Made by a program: the position numbers and the translations under genes
Assembly: GCA_902780495.1 (NCBI GenBank)
Contig: CACZFM010000012.1
Location: forward strand, 1-55,023
Length of the DNA stretch: 55,023 bases
Direction: 5' to 3'
From: an uncultured Bacteroidales bacterium
GTDB lineage: Bacteria; Bacteroidota; Bacteroidia; Bacteroidales; Paludibacteraceae
Part shown: positions 39,133 through 49,890 of the stretch, piece after piece
How positions within the stretch are numbered: position 1 is the first letter of the stretch
Layout of the letters: every line of letters starts with the position of its first letter
The notes under the pieces: model-generated
Seen by the model: the letters and a program-made list of their open reading frames with translations, nothing else
Databases searched by the model: none
Told to the model about the DNA's origin: nothing

Positions 39133-40227
39133 ATGAAAATCAAACACATCTATTTCTTTGCAGCAGCCATGATGCTGACTGCCTGCGGTATAGACATGCC
39201 TCAGTCCGTACCTACCTCGTATCAAACGATGACCATCAGTAAAAGTAATGTCACCCTGCCACTGAAATACAGTGCCACCCTGACAGGTACATCGGACGTA
39301 ACCATCAAACCCCAAGTAAGCGGTCAACTGATGGAAGTGTGCGTGAAAGAAGGTCAGCAAGTGAACAAAGGCGATGTACTATTCCGCATCGACAGCCGTA
39401 ACGCCGCACTGGAACTGGAAGCCGCAGAAGCCAATCTGCTTGCCGCACAAGCCAGAGAAAGCAGTGCCAAACTGGAGTTCGAAAGCAGTCAGAACCTATA
39501 CGAAAAGGGCATTGTAAGCCATTATATGCTTGAGAACTCGGAAAACACTTACCGCCAGGCTCAAGCCGCAGCCGCACAAGCCAAAGCATCGGCTGACCGT
39601 GCCCGCGTGAACCTCAGTTTCTGCACCATCACCGCCCCTGTGGCCGGAATCATCGGTTCGGTGCCCGTGTTTGCAGGTGACCAGGTATCTCCTGCCACCT
39701 ACATGACAATGGTCAGCGGCAATGCAAAGATGTATGCCGAATTCTCGGTTAACGAGAGTATATTGGAAGACCGTGACAATTCGAGCGAAGACCAATCCTT
39801 AGACGCCTTTCCGGACATCACTTTCCTATTTAAGAGCGGTAAGGAATATTCCCAGAAAGGGCGTTTGACGAGCATCACGGGAACAGTGGACCGCGCCACC
39901 GGTACGATAGCCTGCAAAGCCACTTTCCCCAACCCTGACGGCATCCTTTATTCGGGCATCCAAGGTACAGTGGTTATTCCCATCCCTTTGGAAGATATGA
40001 TGGTTGTGCCGCAGAACGCCGTTGTGCGTCTGCAAGACAAGTCGCTGGTATATAAAGTAGGTGCAGACAGCTGCGCCCACAGTGCGATTGTTACGACATT
40101 CAATATCAGCAGCGAACGTGACCTGATTATCACATCGGGTCTGGAAGTAGGCGATGTAATCGTGACAGAAGGAGCAAACAATGTGCAGGAAGGCCAGCAA
40201 GTGCTTTTCCCTGAAGCAGCAAACTAA
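39133..40227 (+). CDS. RND efflux periplasmic adaptor (membrane fusion protein)
   Basis: A 364-residue lipoprotein adaptor that links an RND pump to an outer-membrane channel. The lipobox is MMLTAC (Cys at about residue 18). SATLTGTSDVTIKPQVSGQLMEV opens the barrel-sandwich (lipoyl) domain. The alpha-helical hairpin spans about 90-155 and is rich in Ala, and the second lipoyl half reads INLSFCTITAPVAGIIG-like (VNLSFCTITAPVAGIIG). The beta-barrel and membrane-proximal domains follow (GVLEVGDVIVTEG-like end). It is the first of three genes with 12-18 bp gaps. No adjacent regulator is visible. Confidence 0.93.
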   Translation: MKIKHIYFFAAAMMLTACGIDMPQSVPTSYQTMTISKSNVTLPLKYSATLTGTSDVTIKPQVSGQLMEVCVKEGQQVNKGDVLFRIDSRNAALELEAAEANLLAAQARESSAKLEFESSQNLYEKGIVSHYMLENSENTYRQAQAAAAQAKASADRARVNLSFCTITAPVAGIIGSVPVFAGDQVSPATYMTMVSGNAKMYAEFSVNESILEDRDNSSEDQSLDAFPDITFLFKSGKEYSQKGRLTSITGTVDRATGTIACKATFPNPDGILYSGIQGTVVIPIPLEDMMVVPQNAVVRLQDKSLVYKVGADSCAHSAIVTTFNISSERDLIITSGLEVGDVIVTEGANNVQEGQQVLFPEAAN

Positions 40228-40239
40228 TCCGTAGGAACT

Positions 40240-43200
40240 ATGAAAGGTAACATATTCATTTCCAAACATGTAATGGCATGTGCAATCGCCATCGTGATTA
40301 CACTGGTGGGATTTATCTGCCTGAAGACTCTGTCCGTTGAACAGTATCCGAACATAGCTCCTCCGAGCGTGCGCGTTTCCACCACTTATACGGGTGCAGA
40401 TGCCAATACTGTCATGAAATCCGTTATCCAGCCTCTGGAAGAGCAGATTAACGGTGTACAAGACATGACCTATATGACATCTACCGCCAGTGCAACGGGT
40501 GAAGCGTCCATCATGGTCTATTTCAAACAAGGTACAGACCCCGATATGGCTGCCGTGAACGTCCAGAACCGCGTGACACAGGCTTCGGCTTTGCTGCCGG
40601 CAGATGTGACAAAGGTGGGTGTGACCGTAGCCAAAATGCAAAGCAGTATTTTGCAGATTGCAGGTCTGAAATCGACCGATGGCAAATATGACGACAACTT
40701 CATTGCCAACTATATCGACATCAACGTTAAACCCCGTTTGATGCGTATCACAGGTGTGGGTGAGGTTCAGAACCTTGGTAACACCTACGCACTGCGCGTA
40801 TGGCTGAAGCCGGATGTGATGGCGCAATACGGTCTGATGCCGAATGATATCGCCATGGCTATCAGTATGCAGAGTTTCGTATCGCCTGTCGGTACGCTCG
40901 GCCAGCAATCCGAAAACGCGTATCAATATCCGATGGAGTATAAAGGTACGCTCAAATCCATTGAGGAATTCAACAACATCGTTCTGCGTACAGGCGAAGG
41001 CGGCCGAGTGCTCTATCTGCGCGATGTGGCGGATATAGAAATAGGTGCAGTCAGCTACTCTATGACATCGTCTGTGGACGGTATGCCCGGTGTGTTCTAT
41101 ATCATCAACCAGGCACCCGGAGCGAATGCTACAGAAGTCAATGAGAATATCGACAAACTGTACGAGCAACTCACTCCTACATTGCCTGCAGGATTGGAGT
41201 TCGTGGTGCTTGAGACATCCAACGACTTCCTTTATGCCGCTATGTATAATGTTATCGAGACGCTTGTCATAGCTATCTTGCTCGTTATCATTGTGGTGTA
41301 TTTCTTCCTGCAGAACTTCAAGGCCACCCTCATCCCATCCATCTCTATCATCGTATCGCTGATGGGTACATTCGCAGTGGTTATGGTCGCAGGGTTCTCC
41401 CTGAACATATTGACCCTTTTTGCGCTGGTACTCGCCATTGGTACAGTCGTCGATGATGCGATAGTGGTGGTGGAAGCGGTAATGGGTAAGATGGAGAACG
41501 GCGTGACCGATGCCGTTCAAGCCACACGCGAAGCCATGAGCGAAGTATCCACCGCCGTTATTTCCTGTACGCTGGTATTTATGGCAGTGTTTATTCCTGT
41601 GACCTTCATGCCCGGTACATCCGGTTCGTTCTTTACGCAATTCGGTATAACCATCGCATCGTCAGTGGGTCTGTCGTGTGTTTGCGCTTTGGTGCTTTGT
41701 CCGGCTCTGTGCGCCCTGATGATGCGTGCCGATGATTCAAAAGAGACACGCAAAGGTTTGAACTACTATACCAAGAAAGCCTATGAATCAGCCTATAACG
41801 CCATCTTGGGCAAGTATAAGAAATCGGTAAACCTATTCATTAAACGTCCGTGGGTATCTGGCGCACTGTTCGTACTGACCGCTGTACTGCTGATATTGCT
41901 TATGCGTGCATTGCCTTCCGATCTCGTACCGCAAGAGGACCAAGGTGTTATCCTTTGCGAAGTACGCGCGCCCGAGGGTGCCACCCTGCATGAGACGGGC
42001 GAAATCATGAAACAAGTGGAGGAGAAAATCAAAGCCATCCCTGAAATGGAGAGTTATGCCATCACCAGCGGTTACGGTATGATTTCTCAAGCGGGAACGA
42101 GTTTCGCTACCGCTATCATCCGTTTGAAGAACTGGGAGGAACGTCCGGGATTCGCCCATTACATCGAGATGATCCGATACCGTTTCTATTTCGATTGCCT
42201 GAGCATCAAGAATGCGGTGGTACTGCCTTTCCAGATGCCGCAGATACCGGGTTACGGTTCATCCAACAGCATTGACCTTCAAGTACAAGACATGAGCGAT
42301 GGTGATATGACCGAGTTCAGCCGGTATGTCGATAACTTCCTCGCCAAACTGCGCGAACGGCCGGAAATAGCCTCTGCTCAATCCACCTATTCAGAGCGCT
42401 ACCCCAAGTATCGCGTCAGCGTTGATCCCGTACAATGTGACCGCGCAGGCATAACGGCACAAGCAGTTCTCACCACCCTCGGTTCGTACTGCGGAGGTTC
42501 GTATGTAGGAAACTTCAACCAGTTCGGTAAAGTCTATCGTATCATGCTCGGCGCATCTCCTGAATACCGCCTTGACCCCTCATCGCTTAACAATATGTAT
42601 ATCAGGGTGTCTAACGGTAAGATGTCACCTCTCTCACAGTTCGTTACCCTTGAGGAGATAGTAGGCTCGGCTTCACTTAATCGTTTCAACCTCTATCAGT
42701 CCATTTCCTGCTATGTTGATGCGGCAGCAGGCTACTCGGAAGGACAGGCGCACCAAGTTATCAAAGAGGTGTTCAAAGAAGTTATGCCCAGCCATCTGAC
42801 ATACGAATACGGCTCAATGTCACGAGAGATTGAAGAGACCTCTAATAGTAATATGACTGTACTTATCTACGCCATCTGCGTGATACTGATTTACTTAATC
42901 CTCGGTTCTCTCTACAACTCGTGGTTTACCCCATTCGCCGTTCTTCTGTCCGTACCATTCGGTTTGATGGGTTCGTTCCTCTTCTCATGGATAGGAAACC
43001 TCTTCCATCTTCCCGGTATGAATAACAATATCTACCTCCAGACCGGTGTTATCATGCTTATCGGTTTGCTTGCCAAGACGGCCATCCTTATCACGGAGTT
43101 TGCCTCCGAACGCCGTGCGCAAGGTATGTCCATCCGCGATGCAGCCCTGGAGGCGTGTCACGAACGTCTGCGTCCTATTTTAATGACAGTAGTAACGATG

Positions 43201-43398
43201 ATTGTAGGTATGCTGCCGCTTGTATTCTCAGGCGGCGCCGGTGCGAACGGAAACCGCGCTCTGGCACTCGGTGTGGTAGGCGGTATGACTATCGGTACTA
43301 TTGCACTGCTTTTTGTGGTGCCGGCATTCTTTATTGTATTCCAGACTTTGCATGAAAAAGTATATGGCAGTCCGGTGGAGAAGAAAAATGAACAGTAA
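40240..43398 (+). CDS. RND multidrug efflux permease (AcrB/MexB type, HAE1)
   Basis: A 1052-residue inner-membrane proton-driven pump. Twelve membrane segments are arranged as two repeats. TM4 contains the proton-relay acidic pair within ALVLAIGTVVDDAIVVVEAV, and TM10 has the matching Lys region (GVIMLIGLLAKTAILITEFA). FMPGTSGSFFTQFGITIASS and the periplasmic porter loops are in place. Full length for the HAE1 class. Substrates cannot be inferred. Confidence 0.95.
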   Translation: MKGNIFISKHVMACAIAIVITLVGFICLKTLSVEQYPNIAPPSVRVSTTYTGADANTVMKSVIQPLEEQINGVQDMTYMTSTASATGEASIMVYFKQGTDPDMAAVNVQNRVTQASALLPADVTKVGVTVAKMQSSILQIAGLKSTDGKYDDNFIANYIDINVKPRLMRITGVGEVQNLGNTYALRVWLKPDVMAQYGLMPNDIAMAISMQSFVSPVGTLGQQSENAYQYPMEYKGTLKSIEEFNNIVLRTGEGGRVLYLRDVADIEIGAVSYSMTSSVDGMPGVFYIINQAPGANATEVNENIDKLYEQLTPTLPAGLEFVVLETSNDFLYAAMYNVIETLVIAILLVIIVVYFFLQNFKATLIPSISIIVSLMGTFAVVMVAGFSLNILTLFALVLAIGTVVDDAIVVVEAVMGKMENGVTDAVQATREAMSEVSTAVISCTLVFMAVFIPVTFMPGTSGSFFTQFGITIASSVGLSCVCALVLCPALCALMMRADDSKETRKGLNYYTKKAYESAYNAILGKYKKSVNLFIKRPWVSGALFVLTAVLLILLMRALPSDLVPQEDQGVILCEVRAPEGATLHETGEIMKQVEEKIKAIPEMESYAITSGYGMISQAGTSFATAIIRLKNWEERPGFAHYIEMIRYRFYFDCLSIKNAVVLPFQMPQIPGYGSSNSIDLQVQDMSDGDMTEFSRYVDNFLAKLRERPEIASAQSTYSERYPKYRVSVDPVQCDRAGITAQAVLTTLGSYCGGSYVGNFNQFGKVYRIMLGASPEYRLDPSSLNNMYIRVSNGKMSPLSQFVTLEEIVGSASLNRFNLYQSISCYVDAAAGYSEGQAHQVIKEVFKEVMPSHLTYEYGSMSREIEETSNSNMTVLIYAICVILIYLILGSLYNSWFTPFAVLLSVPFGLMGSFLFSWIGNLFHLPGMNNNIYLQTGVIMLIGLLAKTAILITEFASERRAQGMSIRDAALEACHERLRPILMTVVTMIVGMLPLVFSGGAGANGNRALALGVVGGMTIGTIALLFVVPAFFIVFQTLHEKVYGSPVEKKNEQ

Positions 43399-43416
43399 AA
43401 GCGAAAGGAGACCATT

Positions 43417-44805
43417 ATGAAATTTCCCATTTTCCGTTTTCAATTGTCAATTGTGCTTGCCTGCCTTGTTCTTTCAAGTTGCGGCGTTTACAAGAAATAT
43501 AAACCCCAGACCGAAGCACCGGACAATTTGTTCGGTCAAACGGCCAACGACCCGTCATCTTCCATTGCAGAGATTTCCTGGCGCGAGTTCTTCAGCGACC
43601 CGCTGTTGCAACAACTGATTGACACGGCTCTGGTTCGTAACACCGATGTACAATCCGCCCGTTTGACGGTGGAAAAAGCCCAAGCGGCACTGAAAGCTGC
43701 AAAATTAGCATACCTGCCCTCACTCACACTTGCCCCATCGGGAAGCGTAGCAGGAAGTATGAGTAGCAAGGGCGACGTAAGTTCCGCCACATGGACATAC
43801 AATATTCCGCTGCAATTGGATTGGAATATAGGTATATCTGGCTCTGTAACCGTCAACAAACGTAAATCGAAAGCCGTACTGGAACAAGCCAAAGCACAAC
43901 GTGATGCCATGCAGGCAAATATCATCTCCACCGTGGCGCAACAATACTATATGTTACTGCTGCTTGACAGACAGTTGGAGATTTTGTTACTCACAGACAG
44001 CCTTTGGGATGTGTCACTGGAAACGCAACGGGCTCTATGGGAGAACGGAAAGTCTTATTCCACGGCAGTTAACCAAATGGAGTCATCCAATCTGAAAGTA
44101 AAAACACAGATTATTGACACGCGCCGCAGTATTCAACAAGTGGAGAATGCCCTCTGCAAACTATTGGCAATCACGCCACAACATATTGCACGCAATACAT
44201 GGGGTGACTATGTACTGCCTGAACGCATCGGTACAGGCATACCGGCGGCACTATTGGAAAACAGGCCGGATATACGTGTGGCAAATCATGTGTTGGAAGA
44301 GGCATTCTATAACACAGCTGCAGCGCGTGCCGCATTCTATCCCTCGCTTTCGTTGCAGGGATTACTGGGATGGACAAATAATCTCGGCAATATCATAGTG
44401 GATCCGGGTGCACTGATTATGCAGGCAACCGCCTCCCTTGTGCAACCTATATTCGCACGAGGCAAACTGGTGGCCGGACTGAAAATAGCCAAGTTTAACC
44501 AAGAAGATATGCTCAACCGATATATCCAAACTGTCATCAATGCCGGAAACCAAGTGAATGAGGCATTGGCAGACTGTCAGGCTGTACGGGAGAAAGATGT
44601 TTATTTCAAACGCCAAGTGGAAGTGCTCCAAGATGCTTACACCGGCACACACGAATTGATGGATAATGGTAAGGCCAGTTATCTTGAAGTGCTCACTGCA
44701 CAAGAGTCGCTTCTCTCTGCACAACTGAACGAAGCATCTAATCTCTACAATGGTTCGCAATCCCTTATTGCACTTTATATTGCATTAGGAGGAGCCACTA
44801 AATAA
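43417..44805 (+). CDS. Outer-membrane efflux channel lipoprotein (TolC/OprM family)
   Basis: A 462-residue outer-membrane factor completing the tripartite pump. The signal peptide ends in a lipobox (LACLVLSSC, Cys at about residue 22). Two repeats of long helices and short strands are visible; the first opens TALVRNTDVQSARLTVEKAQ and the second ENRPDIRVANHVLEEAFYNT, then ARAAFYPSLSLQGLLGW. Length is typical. It begins 18 bp after the permease. Confidence 0.93.
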   Translation: MKFPIFRFQLSIVLACLVLSSCGVYKKYKPQTEAPDNLFGQTANDPSSSIAEISWREFFSDPLLQQLIDTALVRNTDVQSARLTVEKAQAALKAAKLAYLPSLTLAPSGSVAGSMSSKGDVSSATWTYNIPLQLDWNIGISGSVTVNKRKSKAVLEQAKAQRDAMQANIISTVAQQYYMLLLLDRQLEILLLTDSLWDVSLETQRALWENGKSYSTAVNQMESSNLKVKTQIIDTRRSIQQVENALCKLLAITPQHIARNTWGDYVLPERIGTGIPAALLENRPDIRVANHVLEEAFYNTAAARAAFYPSLSLQGLLGWTNNLGNIIVDPGALIMQATASLVQPIFARGKLVAGLKIAKFNQEDMLNRYIQTVINAGNQVNEALADCQAVREKDVYFKRQVEVLQDAYTGTHELMDNGKASYLEVLTAQESLLSAQLNEASNLYNGSQSLIALYIALGGATK

Positions 44806-44824
44806 TCAAAAAAATGCACTACCT

Positions 44825-44856
44825 CTTGCATATATCGGAAAAAAATACTACCTTTG
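44825..44856 (+). promoter_or_regulatory. Promoter of the acyl-CoA hydrolase/transferase-pgk run
   Basis: CTTG (44825-44828), 20-bp spacer with an A-tract, TACCTTTG (44849-44856). The leader to the ATG at 44905 is about 42 nt. Confidence 0.8.
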
Positions 44857-44904
44857 CAGCCGATTTCGATTCAATAGTAAAAAACTAATATAAAACATAC
44901 AAAT

Positions 44905-46386
44905 ATGGCACTTCCATTTATGACAGCCGAAGAGGCTGCACGTTTAGTCAAAGACGGAGACGTAGTCGGCATGGGTGGATTCACTCCCGCAGGTGCTCCT
45001 AAAGATGTACCCACTGCTATCGCCAACATGGCGGAAGCTCTTCATGCAGAGGGAAAACCCTTCAAAATAGGTATTTATACCGGCGCAAGTACGGGTGACA
45101 GTTGCGATGGTGCTTTGGCACGAGCACATGCCATTTCTTTCCGTACTCCCTATCAGTCCAATAAAGACCTCAGAACAGAACTGAACAACCAGCAGGCACA
45201 TTACTATGATATGCATCTGAGTGAATTGGCACAGAACCTGCGCTATGGTTTCCTGCCTCGTCCGACGGTGGCTATCATCGAAGCATGTCAAGTGACGGAG
45301 AACGGAGAGATTGTTCCGACAGCCGGTGTGGGTATTGCACCTACTATCGCCCGCATGGCAGACAGAATTATTGTAGAACTGAATGCCGCCATGCCTGAAA
45401 CAATGCGCGGTATGCACGATATCTACGAACCCGCTGACCCACCTGTTCGCCGCGAGATTCCTGTCTATACTCCCTCTGACCGTATCGGAACAGACTGTAT
45501 CAAAGTCAATCCGAAGAAGATTGTGGCTGTGGTTCGCACCAACCGTCCCAACGAAGTGGGTAAGTTTACCCCCATTGACGAAGTGACCGCCAAGATTGGT
45601 GCCAATGTAGCCTCTTTCCTGGAGAAAGAATTGCTCGAAGGACGTATCCCGTCTTCTTTCCTCCCCATCCAGTCGGGTGTAGGTAACGTAGCCAATGCCG
45701 TACTTGGCGAACTTGGAGAAAACAAACATATCCCTCCGTTCGAAATGTACACCGAAGTGATTCAAGACAGCGTTATCGGACTGATGAAAGAAGGACGTAT
45801 CAAGTTTGCCAGCGGATGCTCCCTGACCATCGGAGCCGATAAACTGCAAGATATTATTGACCACATGGATTTCTTCCGTGACAAGATTGTACTTCGTCCG
45901 CAGGAAATTTCCAACAACCCGGAAGTGGCGCGCCGTATGGGACTAATCACCATCAATACTGCACTGGAAGCAGACATCTACGGTAATATCAACTCTACCC
46001 ACGTATGTGGTACGAAGATGATGAACGGTATTGGAGGTAGCGGAGACTTCACACGCAATGCATACATTTCCATTTACACCACTCCTTCCACCGCAAAAGG
46101 AGGAGCTATTTCGAGCATCGTTCCCATGGTTAGCCACGTAGATCACTCGGAACATAGTGTAAAAGTACTGATTACCGAACATGGTATAGCTGACCTTCGC
46201 GGAAAGAGTCCTGTACAGCGTGCACAGGAAATTATCAACAACTGCGTAGATCCCGCTTATCGTCCTATGATGCAAGAATACCTTTCCAAAACAAAACTGG
46301 CACATACCCAGCATAATCTCGGATTGGCATTCGCTATGCATGAGGAATTCCTTAAAAGCGGAGATATGCGCAATACAAAATTCTAA
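44905..46386 (+). CDS. Acetyl-CoA hydrolase/transferase family protein (succinate/acetate CoA-transferase type)
   Basis: A 493-residue class I CoA-transferase of the Cat1/AarC group. [14 protein letters not shown] near the N terminus, [29 protein letters not shown] with the predicted catalytic glutamate, and [20 protein letters not shown] are the family blocks. In succinate- and acetate-producing anaerobes such enzymes move CoA between acetate, propionate and succinate. The true pair of substrates is an inference. It precedes pgk by 17 bp. Confidence 0.92.
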   Translation: MALPFMTAEEAARLVKDGDVVGMGGFTPAGAPKDVPTAIANMAEALHAEGKPFKIGIYTGASTGDSCDGALARAHAISFRTPYQSNKDLRTELNNQQAHYYDMHLSELAQNLRYGFLPRPTVAIIEACQVTENGEIVPTAGVGIAPTIARMADRIIVELNAAMPETMRGMHDIYEPADPPVRREIPVYTPSDRIGTDCIKVNPKKIVAVVRTNRPNEVGKFTPIDEVTAKIGANVASFLEKELLEGRIPSSFLPIQSGVGNVANAVLGELGENKHIPPFEMYTEVIQDSVIGLMKEGRIKFASGCSLTIGADKLQDIIDHMDFFRDKIVLRPQEISNNPEVARRMGLITINTALEADIYGNINSTHVCGTKMMNGIGGSGDFTRNAYISIYTTPSTAKGGAISSIVPMVSHVDHSEHSVKVLITEHGIADLRGKSPVQRAQEIINNCVDPAYRPMMQEYLSKTKLAHTQHNLGLAFAMHEEFLKSGDMRNTKF

Positions 46387-46403
46387 CCTCTAATACTATC
46401 ATT

Positions 46404-47654
46404 ATGACACTGAACGAATATAATTTTGCCGGCAAAAAGGCAATCGTCCGCGTAGATTTCAATACTCCGCTGGATGAGAACGGACATATTACCGATGACA
46501 CCCGTATACGCGGTGCACTTCCTACCCTGAAGAAAATTCTAAACGATGGAGGTGCCATCATTCTTATGAGCCACATGGGTAAACCTAAAGGTAAAGTGAC
46601 TGCCAAGTACAGCCTCAGCCAGATTGTAGATGCCGTATCAGAAGCATTGGGCGTAAAAGTACAGTTTGTAAATGACTGCATGAAAGCACAGGCAGAGGCC
46701 GCAGCATTGAAAGCCGGTGAAGTGCTCATGTTGGAAAATCTCCGATTCTATCCAGAAGAGGAAGGTAAACCTGTAGGCATTGAGAAAGAAGACCCTTCTT
46801 ATGAAGAAGCTAAAAAAGCGATGAAAGCCAGCCAAAAAGAGTTCGCCAAAACACTTGCTTCTTATGCCGATTGCTATGTGAACGATGCATTTGGTACCGC
46901 ACACCGCAAACATGCTTCTACAGCGGTTATTGCAGACTATTTCGATGCAGACAACAAGATGCTCGGCCTCTTGATGGAAAAAGAAGTAGAAGCTGTTAAC
47001 AATGTTCTGAATAATATCCGCCGTCCTTTTACCGCTATCATGGGTGGCAGTAAAGTCAGTACTAAAATAGGCATCATTGAGAACCTGATGAACAAGGTGG
47101 ATAACCTCATTCTCTGCGGTGGTATGACATATACCTTCATGAAAGCACAAGGAGGAGAAATAGGAAGTTCTATCTGCGAAGACGATAAATTGGAATTGGC
47201 ACGTGAAATCATAGCAGAAGCCAAGGCAAAAGGCGTTAACCTCGTGCTTGCTTGCGATTCTGTGATAGCCGATAATTTTTCCAATGATGCCAAAACCGAT
47301 ATAGCACCCAGTAACGCTATCCCAACCGGATGGCAAGGTATGGATGCCGGTCCTGAAAGCCGAAAAGCATTTGCAGAGGCTATCCGTGATGCAAAGACGA
47401 TTCTTTGGAACGGTCCTGCAGGTGTATTCGAATTTGATAACTTCGCAGCAGGATCGAAAGCCGTAGCAGAAGCCATTGCTGAGGCAACAACCAATGGGGC
47501 ATACAGCCTTATCGGCGGAGGAGATAGTGTAGCGTGTGTCAATAAGTTCGGTATGGCAGATAAGGTAAGCTATATATCTACCGGTGGAGGCGCCCTTTTA
47601 GAAGCAATTGAAGGAAAAATCCTGCCGGGTATAGCAGCCATCAAAGGTGAATAA
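46404..47654 (+). CDS. pgk: Phosphoglycerate kinase
   Basis: A 416-residue glycolytic kinase that transfers phosphate from 1,3-bisphosphoglycerate to [23 protein letters not shown] carries the substrate-binding residues. [29 protein letters not shown], the WNGPAGVFE nucleotide region and GGGDSVA follow in order. Full length. A short insertion ([20 protein letters not shown]) matches the Bacteroidota form of the enzyme. Confidence 0.97.
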   Translation: MTLNEYNFAGKKAIVRVDFNTPLDENGHITDDTRIRGALPTLKKILNDGGAIILMSHMGKPKGKVTAKYSLSQIVDAVSEALGVKVQFVNDCMKAQAEAAALKAGEVLMLENLRFYPEEEGKPVGIEKEDPSYEEAKKAMKASQKEFAKTLASYADCYVNDAFGTAHRKHASTAVIADYFDADNKMLGLLMEKEVEAVNNVLNNIRRPFTAIMGGSKVSTKIGIIENLMNKVDNLILCGGMTYTFMKAQGGEIGSSICEDDKLELAREIIAEAKAKGVNLVLACDSVIADNFSNDAKTDIAPSNAIPTGWQGMDAGPESRKAFAEAIRDAKTILWNGPAGVFEFDNFAAGSKAVAEAIAEATTNGAYSLIGGGDSVACVNKFGMADKVSYISTGGGALLEAIEGKILPGIAAIKGE

Positions 47655-47678
47655 TAATACAGAAAAAATATATATTTT

Positions 47679-48080
47679 ATGGACATAGTAGGAAAAATTA
47701 TTCAAGTGCTTCCTGTACAAGAAGGCATAAGCAAGACCGGTAATCCATGGAAAGTACAGTCTTATGTACTTGAAACGCAGGAACAGTACCCCAGAAAAGT
47801 ATGCTTTGAGATATTCGGCGAAGACAGAATAAAGAACAATCCCTGCAATATAGACGATGTAGTTACCGTATCGTTTGATATTGAGAGTCGTGAGTTTAAT
47901 GGTCGCTGGTACACCAGTATTCGAGCTTGGAGAGTACAACAAGGTGCCGTAAATACTGAAAATGCGCCCATGGCACCTACTGCAGAGGTTGTAACACCTA
48001 TGCCTAATACCACAGGTAATATACAGACTTTTGACTCTGTAGCAGGCACAGCTGATGATAGTTCTGACCTTCCTTTCTAA
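47679..48080 (+). CDS. DUF3127 protein (SSB-like OB fold with acidic tip)
   Basis: A 133-residue protein. The first 90 residues match DUF3127: VGKIIQVLPVQEGISKTGNP, WKVQSYVLETQEQYPRKVCF, and a strand reading VSFDIESREFNGRWYTSIRA. The layout is that of an OB fold. A variable linker follows, and the protein ends in DDSSDLPF, an acidic tip with terminal proline and phenylalanine like the interaction tail of single-stranded DNA-binding proteins. A DNA-maintenance role is inferred from that tail only. It lies 24 bp after pgk and 3 bp before the phosphoesterase. Confidence 0.85.
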   Translation: MDIVGKIIQVLPVQEGISKTGNPWKVQSYVLETQEQYPRKVCFEIFGEDRIKNNPCNIDDVVTVSFDIESREFNGRWYTSIRAWRVQQGAVNTENAPMAPTAEVVTPMPNTTGNIQTFDSVAGTADDSSDLPF

Positions 48081-48083
48081 ACC

Positions 48084-49205
48084 GTGCGTTTTTTAAAGTA
48101 CATCATACCCATTACTCTTCTTGCGGGTGCCGCCATTTTATGCGGCATCCGTTGGAAGGCTTGGTTTAATAATCCGCCTGAAGCACCTTGGAATCAAGAT
48201 ACTATATCTTATCATTTCTACACGTTTGGTGAAGATTCTATACCGGGTTTTATCAAACAATCCAACGGAATATACAAAGATACCATACAATCAGATACAT
48301 TCCGTCTGTTATTGCTTGGTGATGTACATAATGGTATAGATAGCCTGCAGTATCGAAATATGTATTTGAGGCATAAGCCACTGGACTGCTACGCGCAGGT
48401 AGGAGACTTTATGGAGCGTTGCTATTTTTGTTACTACCAGTTGTTAGTGCGCGAACTGATACATACAGGATTTGATTCTATTCCTATATTGGCAGTACCT
48501 GGAAATCACGAATATATGAAAGGTATTGTGCGCCACTTACCGGAAATGTGGACGGAGTGGTTCTCTAATCCATTGAATGGTCCCGACCGTTTCAAAGGAA
48601 GCACTTATTATGTTGATTTCCAAAATCTGCGCTTTATTGTTATTGATACAAATGGTCTACAACGCCTTTCTGACTATACAACAGTACTAACATGGCTTAA
48701 TCGCACACTATGTGAAGCAGGTAGCCGTTATACCGTAGTAATGATGCATCATCCTGTATTATCAGGAGCAGTGGGCAGACAAAATATGGTTATCAAAGTT
48801 GCATTCTATGATGCCTTAAATAAAGCGGATATCGTTTTTTCCGGCCATGATCATAACTATACGAGACGTTTACCTTTCATAGGTACTAATAGTGCAAAAA
48901 AGTTCTATCTTAGTAAAGTAAATCATAAGGATACCCGAATCTGTTCCGGAAAACAATTATATAATGTGCTTACTCTTTGTAACGACACACTTACGATAGA
49001 AACTTTTTTAATGGATTCGGGCGAAAAATATGATGAAATACAAGTGATTCATCATACTAATAATGAACGGCAGTATATTGATAATTGGTCCGGTAAAAAG
49101 GAAATTATAGAGTTACCTGAAAAATACGAAAAGCGGCATAATATAAAAGTAAGTAAATTTTACCGTCGCCGCAACCTTCGTATGGCGAAAGATACTATAT
49201 TGTAA
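48084..49205 (+). CDS. Metallophosphoesterase, membrane-anchored
   Basis: A 373-residue calcineurin-like phosphoesterase with an N-terminal membrane anchor (IIPITLLAGAAILCGIRW). Metal-binding motifs are in order: LLGDVHNG, QVGDF, PGNHEY, MMHHP and SGHDHNY. The C-terminal 90 residues are less conserved and basic (KFYRRRNLRMAKDT). The GTG start is 3 bp after the DUF3127 stop. The substrate is unknown. The 3' end overlaps the convergent recO gene by 11 bp. Confidence 0.88.
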   Translation: MRFLKYIIPITLLAGAAILCGIRWKAWFNNPPEAPWNQDTISYHFYTFGEDSIPGFIKQSNGIYKDTIQSDTFRLLLLGDVHNGIDSLQYRNMYLRHKPLDCYAQVGDFMERCYFCYYQLLVRELIHTGFDSIPILAVPGNHEYMKGIVRHLPEMWTEWFSNPLNGPDRFKGSTYYVDFQNLRFIVIDTNGLQRLSDYTTVLTWLNRTLCEAGSRYTVVMMHHPVLSGAVGRQNMVIKVAFYDALNKADIVFSGHDHNYTRRLPFIGTNSAKKFYLSKVNHKDTRICSGKQLYNVLTLCNDTLTIETFLMDSGEKYDEIQVIHHTNNERQYIDNWSGKKEIIELPEKYEKRHNIKVSKFYRRRNLRMAKDTIL

Positions 49206-49683
49206 TTACTTCTAGTAATTCACTTGTTTTCATATCCGACAATTCTTCTATCGGTTCTCCTCCATATCCCAATAATTCGGAAAGATTACGTAGAAACATA
49301 TCTGGTATATATTCTATGCTATCTTCCATATCAAGTTGCTTTATCCAATACTGCAATCGTTCATATACAGGTATATCTTGCATCGGATGTTGAAGTGTCT
49401 TATATAATGCTTCTGCCATAAAAAGGGCAATACATTGCCTTCTAACATCTGTTTTTAATCGTATAGGAATATATACCAAATCCACTGTTTTTATACTGTC
49501 CAAGGGCTTATTATGCCCGTTTGAGGTGGTTATTTCCACTATAGATAGTGGAGAAAAGAAAGAAAACTTTTGTTTTCCATACAACAGACATTGTATTCTG
49601 CCTGTTTCACGCGTATAAAGATGAACAATAAACGATGTATCCTTATATTTCTGTATGGAAAGTACAATAGCCTCCGTCTTCAT
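49195..49683 (-). CDS. recO: DNA repair protein RecO, short form
   Basis: A 162-residue protein matching the N-terminal OB fold and first helices of RecO, which loads RecA with RecR. MKTEAIVLSIQKYKDTSFIV is the classic opening, followed by GRIQCLLYGKQK and the helical FMAEALYKTLQ. RecO of Bacteroidota is usually about 240 residues; here the last 70-80 residues, including the rest of the helical domain, are absent and the frame ends inside the neighbouring convergent gene. It may be a reduced but working form or a truncated gene. No canonical promoter is seen in the AT-rich 207 bp upstream. Confidence 0.82.
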   Translation of the reverse strand: MKTEAIVLSIQKYKDTSFIVHLYTRETGRIQCLLYGKQKFSFFSPLSIVEITTSNGHNKPLDSIKTVDLVYIPIRLKTDVRRQCIALFMAEALYKTLQHPMQDIPVYERLQYWIKQLDMEDSIEYIPDMFLRNLSELLGYGGEPIEELSDMKTSELLEVITI

Positions 49684-49890
49684 CGGAAAATATATATCAA
49701 TATATACAATTATTTAATTAAATCTCTATGTTTATATTATTCCGTTGAAAGCGTAGAAAACTTATATAAACAATTGATAATTTCTCCCTTATATAAAATT
49801 TATTTTGTAGGTGAAATTTTAGTGTCAGTAGATAAGTATAGATTGTTTACAATTATCAACTATTACCATTATACATGTTGATAACTTTGT

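Noticed and set aside
49684..49890. Possible replication origin in the AT-rich recO-corA gap
   Set aside because: Only near-matches to a DnaA box (TTATCAACT at 49853 and TTATCAACA inverted at 49876) are present in a short gap, with no dnaA, dnaN or GC-skew evidence.
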